Shown here in pieces: positions 6,144-9,995 of a stretch of DNA of 9,995 nucleotides. A model generated the notes under the pieces. The model made no database searches and was not told where the DNA came from. It was given only the letters and a program-made list of their open reading frames with translations. The stretch lies in NCBI GenBank assembly GCA_017518025.1, contig JAFWWR010000081.1, positions 1 to 9,995 of the forward strand. The letters are read 5' to 3'. This DNA is from Clostridia bacterium. Lineage in GTDB: Bacteria; Bacillota; Clostridia; Oscillospirales; CAG-272. The translations under genes and the position numbers were made by a program. The number at the start of each line of letters is the position of its first letter. Position 1 is the first letter of the stretch.

Positions 6144-6342
6144 ATTTGTTATATTCGATCACATCCCCGATGTCGCAGTCAAGCGCGGAGCAGATTCTTT
6201 CGAGGACAAAACCGTCGTATCTTTTGACCTTGTTTTTATAATAGTTATCTATCACCTGATACTGGATCCCGGTCCGTTTGGCAAGCTCATACCTGCTGAC
6301 CCCGAGCCGCTCCAGCGTTTTGTCAAGGCATATCCGGATCAT
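6142..6342 (-). CDS. Small XRE/Cro-type transcription regulator
   Basis: A 66-residue protein that is almost only a helix-turn-helix of the Cro/C1 type, resembling the HTH_26 subfamily (small YozG-like regulators). It begins MIRICLDKTLERLG, has the recognition-helix region IQYQVIDNYYKNK (26-38) and ends with the family-typical ICSALDCDIGDVIEY (50-64). I chose the ATG at 6340-6342 because AGGGG (6355-6351) then sits eight bases upstream and the protein begins at the usual family start; an ATG two codons earlier is possible. No ligand or dimerisation domain is present. It is divergent from the membrane protein and lipoprotein genes, so it most likely controls its own promoter and theirs. The direction of regulation is not known. 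Confidence 0.85.
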   Translation of the reverse strand: MIRICLDKTLERLGVSRYELAKRTGIQYQVIDNYYKNKVKRYDGFVLERICSALDCDIGDVIEYNK

Positions 6343-6359
6343 TTTCATCACCCCTATGT

Positions 6360-6388
6360 ATTCTAATAGATATATTCGCCCTTGACAA
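6360..6388 (-). promoter_or_regulatory. Promoter of the XRE gene
   Basis: On the minus strand TTGTCA (6388-6383), 17 bases, TAGAAT (6365-6360). The predicted start near 6353 leaves only about 11 bases before the chosen start codon, so the mRNA would be nearly leaderless and would begin inside the ribosome site. A weaker alternative lies farther upstream (TTGTCG with CAGAAT, 18 bases apart). Confidence 0.5.
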
Positions 6389-6410
6389 TCTATCTGATTA
6401 GGTATATATT
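6382..6410 (+). promoter_or_regulatory. Promoter of the membrane protein/lipoprotein pair
   Basis: A consensus TTGACA (6382-6387), 17 bases, TATATT (6405-6410). The predicted start is near 6417, with a leader of about 80 bases. The -35 overlaps the -35 of the divergent XRE promoter base for base at 6383-6387. AT-rich repeats surround it: TATATTC at 6371 and 6421, and an inverted pair TAATAGATA (6364-6372) / TATCTGATTA (6391-6400). Confidence 0.7.
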
Positions 6411-6499
6411 TATATAGAGGTATATTCTGAAAGGGTTCCGCTTTTTTCGACAAATAGATCCATTTTTTAGAACATACAAAAAATAAAGGAAAATTGACA

Positions 6500-6784
6500 A
6501 TGAGTTTATTGCTATTTGGAATTATAGGCATCGATTCGGTAATTGTAATATCAATTTGGTATTTTTTATTTCGAATCTGTTATTATTTTACACGAATGAA
6601 GTGGGGACTGAACGGAGAAACCCTCGTGTCATTCCAATATCTTCAGTATATCGAATCTTGCAACCGCAAGCGAAAACTCCTCGCCGCCGTCATATCCGGC
6701 ATCATAGTAGTGCTTATATGCGTACTAATTCGACACCTTGCCGCCGACGCCATATCATCATCGCTTGCCGCTGCATTGTCATAA
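6500..6784 (+). CDS. Small two-helix membrane protein, unknown
   Basis: A 94-residue protein I do not recognise. Helix one runs from about residue 3 to 31 and is rich in Ile, Phe and Tyr. A basic and polar middle part (TRMKWGLNGE to CNRKRK, 31-59) follows, then helix two from about 60 to 78 and a small Ala/Ser tail. By the positive-inside rule the middle loop would face the cytoplasm and both ends outside. I chose ATG 6500-6502, with AAAGGA (6485-6490) nine bases upstream, over a TTG two codons earlier. It is the first gene after the plus promoter and 48 bases ahead of a lipoprotein gene, probably co-transcribed. Base use is AT-rich compared with the flanking genes. No toxin, holin or transporter motif is evident. 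Confidence 0.65.
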   Translation: MSLLLFGIIGIDSVIVISIWYFLFRICYYFTRMKWGLNGETLVSFQYLQYIESCNRKRKLLAAVISGIIVVLICVLIRHLAADAISSSLAAALS

Positions 6785-6832
6785 ATTATTGAGCTGACGA
6801 TGTAACATTAAATCAATTAAAGGAGAAAGAAA

Positions 6833-7582
6833 ATGAAAAAAACGTTGTGTGCCATTTTGGTACTGCTGTCCGTAATTCTCGTGTCATGCGACAAACCAGG
6901 CAATTCATATGTTACTCCAAATACGTACACTCCCCGTGAAAATGTGAAAAGCACCACAAAAAAGCAAAAAGAAACACCGATCGAAACTCCCAAAGCACAA
7001 TGTGATGTAATTCAAGCGATAGTACGCCCGGCTACAACCTCATACGGCAGTAAATATCTTATAGTTGAGTATGGTATAAAGAATACCGGTGACGTAAACC
7101 TGTATATGGACGGAGATCAATTTGATGTCATAAGTCCAGACGGATCCTTGCTTGATGTCATATCATACATACACACGTTCCCGACTGTTATTGCTCCAGG
7201 GGAGACCTCATATATCACCGGAATGGCAACATCGGTTGACTATGATACTACCGGCGTGACCGTTGAGCCTCACTTCGACGTATCAAGAGCTACAATAGCT
7301 CGTCAACGGCTTGACGTGACTAACACATCTATTTCGGAAAGTCGAAACGGTGCGACCGTGAAAGGGTTTGTCGAAAACACGACCGATGAAGACGGATTTG
7401 TTTACGTTTATGTTCTTTTGTTCAACAAAAAGGGTGACCTTATAGGTTCTGAATCCACTTCACCGGATGTAGCACCCGGGCAAAAAAAAGGATTTGAGGT
7501 GGATGTTGTTATCTATGGATATACATACGAAGATATAGACCATTACGAAGTTGTATCCGAGCCGTTATGTTATCAATTTTGA
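6833..7582 (+). CDS. Lipoprotein with two tandem beta-sandwich (FxLYD-like) domains
   Basis: A 249-residue exported lipoprotein. The signal peptide MKKTLCAILVLLSVILVSC ends in an LVSC lipobox with Cys19 as lipid anchor. A low-complexity Thr/Lys/Pro linker (about 22-55) is followed by two similar beta-rich halves, about 56-150 and 155-249. Each has the pattern of FxLYD or related small extracellular beta-sandwich domains: a strand with N-T or E-N-T, a hydrophobic YVYVLLF or YLIVEYGI strand, and a PG turn (IAPGETSY, VAPGQKKG). The start has a good AAAGGAG site. It lies downstream of the small membrane protein gene, probably in one operon. Such domains often mediate contacts at the cell surface, but no specific role can be given. 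It is AT-rich, unlike the GC-rich neighbours. Confidence 0.8.
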   Translation: MKKTLCAILVLLSVILVSCDKPGNSYVTPNTYTPRENVKSTTKKQKETPIETPKAQCDVIQAIVRPATTSYGSKYLIVEYGIKNTGDVNLYMDGDQFDVISPDGSLLDVISYIHTFPTVIAPGETSYITGMATSVDYDTTGVTVEPHFDVSRATIARQRLDVTNTSISESRNGATVKGFVENTTDEDGFVYVYVLLFNKKGDLIGSESTSPDVAPGQKKGFEVDVVIYGYTYEDIDHYEVVSEPLCYQF

Positions 7583-7660
7583 TGGCCGAGTCAAAGAAAG
7601 TATCCAAAAACACGGAAGATGTGCCAAATTGGATAACTCATATACGCCTTTCGGCGAGAT

Positions 7661-7743
7661 AAAAAACCCGAGCCGCGAAGTATTTCGCGGCTCTTTCAGA
7701 AAAGTTTTTGCGGGTGTGGGAGCTTTTTTCAAAAAGCTCCCAC
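7661..7743 (-). terminator. Two-hairpin 3' element downstream of sipL (copy C)
   Basis: One base after the sipL TGA, on the minus strand, is a perfect 12-bp hairpin (7743-7732 with 7727-7716, loop TGAA). A linker with CTTTTCTGAAA follows, then a perfect 10-bp hairpin (GAGCCGCGAA/TTCGCGGCTC, 7693-7670, loop ATAC), GGG and six T (7666-7661). It should end the sipL transcript and, from the other side, may also stop the convergent lipoprotein transcript. The 78 bases between the lipoprotein stop and this element hold only a weak inverted repeat (TATCCAA 7601 / TTGGATA 7629). Confidence 0.8.
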
Positions 7744-7744
7744 G

Positions 7745-9307
7745 TCAAGAAATAACTACCGGATTATCGCCCGACACGGAGTCGGGACTGACGCGGTAGC
7801 GTTTTGCTATATCCCATGCTGTCTCGCCTTCGTCTGGGTAATAGAGGCGTATCACGTTTCCGTCGGTCTCCGCGGGTTCGTCCTTTTTCAGGATCACTCC
7901 GCTCACGGCGCGGATCCGCTCCCGCGCCGTCACCGACGCCTCCACGGCTATCTCCGCGTCCGCCGACAGCTTATCGCCGTCGAGACGCGCCCCGGTCGAG
8001 ATCACCTTCATGACCCACCGCACGTCGGGCGCGCCATTCGAGCCCGCGTCTCCCGCCAGAGCCGGCACGCTTCTCTCGTACCTCACCGGGAACGTCACCT
8101 CCTCCGGCGAGGCGGCGCCGTCTCCCGCCGTGACCGCCGTCACCGTGCAGTTCCCCGTGAAGACCACCGTTCCGTCGTCACGCACCTCGGCGCGGCATCC
8201 GGTCACCTTCCCGGACGACGTCACCACCGTTCTGTTCCGCGCCGACGGCGCCGGAACGGACGACCCCGCCGAAAAAGTGGCGTCGATCCCTCCGGCGAAC
8301 CGCACCGCGTCCACGTCGACGAACTCCGTCTCGTCCGCGCACGCCGTCGAGAAGGCGTCGCACACCGCCTCACCGTCGCCGGTCTCCCAGATCTCGCCGT
8401 CGATATCATACTCCGCGGTCCAGGCGAACCTGCCGCCGCCGGCGTCGTCGACGGTGAGCGACGCCAGCCGCGCGAAGGCGGCTCCGGCCGCGTCTCCATC
8501 GGGAGAGAACTCCGCGCCGGGGTCGATCCTCTCCTCAAAGGGCGCCGATGAGTCGACCGAAAAATACTTCCCGTCGGAACCCGACGTCAGAGCGCGGACG
8601 CGCACCTCCCCCTTGACTCTGAGGCCGCCTCCGTCCCAGACGGCGTCCGTCACGTACGCCGTTCCGGTACACCGCACCACCGCGGGAGCGACGATCTCGC
8701 CGTCTCCCTGCGCCGCAGGAACGGAAAACTCGCCTGACACGTCTCCCGACGTCCCGTAGAACCGCGCGGCGGAGCAGCGGACCGGCCGCCTCAAATACTC
8801 GATCGAAATAAGATCGGCGGGCGTGGGGTCGGCCGTCTCTCCGCCGGACGCCGCCGTCACAGCCGGTTCCGCGCTCTTCCTGCCCGTGGCAAGGACGTTC
8901 GTCACGAGCTTCGCGATGAGAGTGAGCGACCGCGGCCCCGTGGCGCGGCACGATACGGACTCGCATACCGTCGTGACGCCCACGTCGCGGGCTCCGACGC
9001 CTTCCGTCCCGCCCCGGACCCGGATCTTCACCGAATACTCGCTCTGCAGCGGCGCGGAGCACAGCTCCGGGCCGTTCCCCAGATACAGTACCGAGTACAA
9101 CACGAGCCCCGACGACTCAACGCAGGGGCCGTCCACGTATTTGTTCTCCGGCAGGGCCTCCGCCGTGCAGGAGAGTATCTTCCTTATCTCCGGAAGGTAG
9201 TCCGGCAGGATGAATTCCTCCGCCGCCTCGTGCGTCACGGTCTCGCGGACCCGCTCCGCCGCCGGTCCCCGCGCCGTCCCGACGACCTGCTCAGAAAATC
9301 TGTCCAT
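7745..9307 (-). CDS. sipL: SipL-like spore morphogenesis protein, DUF3794 (SPOCS) plus LysM
   Basis: A 520-residue soluble protein. Residues about 25-110 form a DUF3794/SPOCS domain with the hallmark FILPDYLPEIRKILSC and later YSVLYL; related repeats follow at about 165-260 and 375-460, and a short C-terminal LysM (about 484-520) carries the core GETAWDIAKRYRVSPDSVSGDNP. In Clostridioides difficile, SipL has this same layout and works through its LysM with SpoIVA to attach coat to the forespore. I chose ATG 9305-9307 because GAGGGAG lies just upstream and the residues before it do not look like protein. A sigma-E-like promoter lies about 75 bases upstream. No signal peptide is seen, as expected for a mother-cell protein. 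Other clostridial DUF3794/LysM proteins exist, so orthology to SipL is likely but not proven. Confidence 0.85.
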   Translation of the reverse strand: MDRFSEQVVGTARGPAAERVRETVTHEAAEEFILPDYLPEIRKILSCTAEALPENKYVDGPCVESSGLVLYSVLYLGNGPELCSAPLQSEYSVKIRVRGGTEGVGARDVGVTTVCESVSCRATGPRSLTLIAKLVTNVLATGRKSAEPAVTAASGGETADPTPADLISIEYLRRPVRCSAARFYGTSGDVSGEFSVPAAQGDGEIVAPAVVRCTGTAYVTDAVWDGGGLRVKGEVRVRALTSGSDGKYFSVDSSAPFEERIDPGAEFSPDGDAAGAAFARLASLTVDDAGGGRFAWTAEYDIDGEIWETGDGEAVCDAFSTACADETEFVDVDAVRFAGGIDATFSAGSSVPAPSARNRTVVTSSGKVTGCRAEVRDDGTVVFTGNCTVTAVTAGDGAASPEEVTFPVRYERSVPALAGDAGSNGAPDVRWVMKVISTGARLDGDKLSADAEIAVEASVTARERIRAVSGVILKKDEPAETDGNVIRLYYPDEGETAWDIAKRYRVSPDSVSGDNPVVIS

Positions 9308-9381
9308 TTCTCCCTCTTTTCTCCGCCGTGTCAAATTACACCCCGCGTGCGGCGGCCCGTGCCGGGGATCTTTCAGTACAG

Positions 9382-9410
9382 ATTGTATTCGCGACCCCCT
9401 CTCTCTATGA
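9382..9410 (-). promoter_or_regulatory. Putative sigma-E (mother-cell) promoter of sipL
   Basis: On the minus strand TCATAGA (9410-9404), 14 bases, AATACAAT (9389-9382). This fits the sigma-E type (TCATATT-like -35, CATACAAT -10) much better than sigma-A, for which the spacing to any TTG-like -35 is wrong. The predicted start is near 9375, with a leader of about 68 bases containing a CCCCG/CGGGG pairing. It agrees with the sporulation role of the gene. Confidence 0.55.
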
Positions 9411-9428
9411 CAAAACCGAAATCCACGC

Positions 9429-9457
9429 TTGAAATAACGGGGAAAGTGTGATAAAAT
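9429..9457 (+). promoter_or_regulatory. Sigma-A promoter of the PH-domain gene, extended -10
   Basis: TTGAAA (9429-9434), 17 bases, TAAAAT (9452-9457), preceded by TGA, an extended -10. The layout is the same as the aqpZ promoter. It is divergent from the sipL promoter, with the two -35 regions 18 bases apart. Confidence 0.7.
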
Positions 9458-9466
9458 AAAGAAAAA

Positions 9467-9482
9467 CCGCGGCGAGCCGCGG
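9467..9482 (+). other. Leader hairpin of the PH-domain gene
   Basis: CCGCGG (9467-9472), loop CGAG, CCGCGG (9477-9482), placed only a few bases after the predicted transcription start and seven bases before GAGAGGT. A 5'-end hairpin like this often protects mRNA. It is followed by no T-run, so it is not a terminator. Confidence 0.5.
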
Positions 9483-9499
9483 AATAACGAGAGGTGCGT

Positions 9500-9907
9500 A
9501 TGGGATTCAAAGGAAACAAATATAAATGGAAAGACCGCAAGAGACATCTCGGTATGCCCCTGAGCTTTACCCGTTACGCTTTGTCAAGCGACCGGCTTTT
9601 CCTCGAGACCGGGCTCTTTAACCTGAAGGACGAGGAGGTCGTCCTGTACCGCGTCCGCGACATCAGCCTGCGCCGCAATCTGTGGCAGCGCCTGTTCCGG
9701 GTCGGCACGCTCATCATCCAGTCCTCCGACAAGTCCGCGCCCCGTCTTGAGTTCAAAAACATCAAGAAGCCCGTGGACGTGAAGGAAATGATCCACGAGG
9801 GCGTGGAGGAGATGAAGATCGCCCGCAAGATCAGGATCGGCGAGTATTCCTCCGTCAACCTCGACGCCGACGACGACGGCGACATCGACGACGACGATTT
9901 CAACTGA
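9500..9907 (+). CDS. Bacterial PH-domain protein with EF-hand-like acidic tail
   Basis: A 135-residue protein with one bacterial pleckstrin-homology-like domain (bPH_2/YdbS-YdbT type) at about 25-105. The pattern YALSSDRLFLETGLF, then EVVLYRVRDISLRRN, then LWQRLFRVGTLII is typical of this fold. No membrane helix is present, unlike longer YdbT proteins. The last 14 residues are almost all Asp: Asp122-Ala-Asp-Asp-Asp-Gly-Asp-Ile-Asp-Asp-Asp-Asp133, which matches a canonical EF-hand loop by position (1, 3, 5, Gly6, Ile8, Asp12). I chose ATG 9500-9502, with GAGAGGT just upstream, over a GTG two codons earlier. It is a single gene with its own promoter and terminator. The biological role is unknown. 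Confidence 0.8.
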   Translation: MGFKGNKYKWKDRKRHLGMPLSFTRYALSSDRLFLETGLFNLKDEEVVLYRVRDISLRRNLWQRLFRVGTLIIQSSDKSAPRLEFKNIKKPVDVKEMIHEGVEEMKIARKIRIGEYSSVNLDADDDGDIDDDDFN

Positions 9908-9916
9908 GTTTACATC

Positions 9917-9952
9917 AAAACAGCCCGCTCCGTGTGGAGCGGACTGTTTTTT
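9917..9952 (+). terminator. Intrinsic terminator of the PH-domain gene
   Basis: CAG and CCGCTCC (9921-9931) pair with GGAGCGG and CTG (9936-9946) around loop GTGT, with one C-A mismatch, followed by six T (9947-9952); flanking A and T can add pairs. It is of the ordinary type, unlike the two-hairpin elements elsewhere in the window. Confidence 0.88.
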
Positions 9953-9988
9953 ACCTTTTCTCTTCTCTCTTCTCTCTACTCTCTTCAC
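9953..9988 (+). repeat. Pyrimidine-rich CT tract
   Basis: A nearly pure C/T stretch with repeated TCTCT units directly after the terminator, interrupted by single A residues. It is simple sequence with no further feature seen. Confidence 0.5.
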
Positions 9989-9995
9989 TGAAAAA

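Noticed and set aside
7551..7799. 82-codon plus frame across the lipoprotein end and copy C of the hairpin module
   Set aside because: It reads through both hairpins and the sipL end. Its RGVG/FFKK-like part is merely the translation of the repeat, also seen in the antisense frame at copy A.
9308..9547. 80-codon N-terminal extension of the sipL frame
   Set aside because: It has no ribosome site, crosses both divergent promoters, and its residues are unlike the rest; the internal ATG at 9305-9307 is well placed.
1..9995. CRISPR array, tRNA, rRNA or complete insertion sequence
   Set aside because: No regularly spaced repeats, no foldable tRNA, no rRNA-like stretch and no transposase were seen on either strand.

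Overview
The window looks like part of the chromosome of a high-GC, spore-forming member of the Clostridia, probably a gut or rumen anaerobe of the Oscillospirales or Christensenellales type. The evidence is a SipL-like DUF3794/LysM spore protein with a sigma-E-like promoter, strong GGAGG ribosome sites, near-consensus TTGACA/TATAAT promoters, TTG and GTG starts, and the Firmicutes copA-copZ arrangement. The exact taxon cannot be read from the sequence.

Layout. Positions 1-299 hold no gene, only the edge of a 23-bp repeat and a two-hairpin element. Positions 300-2828 (minus) are a copper-export operon: copA, a P1B-ATPase, then copZ, a small copper chaperone. Positions 3098-3766 (plus) encode an AqpZ-type water channel, divergent from copA. 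Positions 4037-5428 (minus) encode uronate isomerase UxaC, standing alone. Positions 5646-5963 (minus) encode a small Pro/Gly-rich lipoprotein whose 3' end runs into the second copy of the 23-bp repeat. Positions 6142-7582 are a visibly AT-rich island: a 66-residue XRE regulator (minus), divergent from a two-TM small protein and a 249-residue lipoprotein (plus). Positions 7745-9307 (minus) encode the SipL-like protein, and 9500-9907 (plus) a bacterial PH-domain protein with an EF-hand-like acidic tail.

The most striking signal is not a gene. The same two-hairpin module follows the stop codons of copZ, aqpZ and sipL, always in the same orientation relative to the gene. It consists of a hairpin with a TGAA loop starting 1-8 nt after the stop, a conserved linker around CTTTTC[AT]GAAA, a second GC-rich hairpin, and T6-T7. 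Stem arms differ between copies with compensating changes while loops and linker stay conserved. This suggests a dispersed 3'-UTR or terminator family. Within the AT-rich island, two divergent promoters share overlapping -35 hexamers, which suggests coupled control of the XRE gene and the membrane/lipoprotein pair.

Most genes here are unrelated single units with their own promoters and terminators. Clear functional coupling is visible only for copA-copZ and, by inference, for the XRE cassette.
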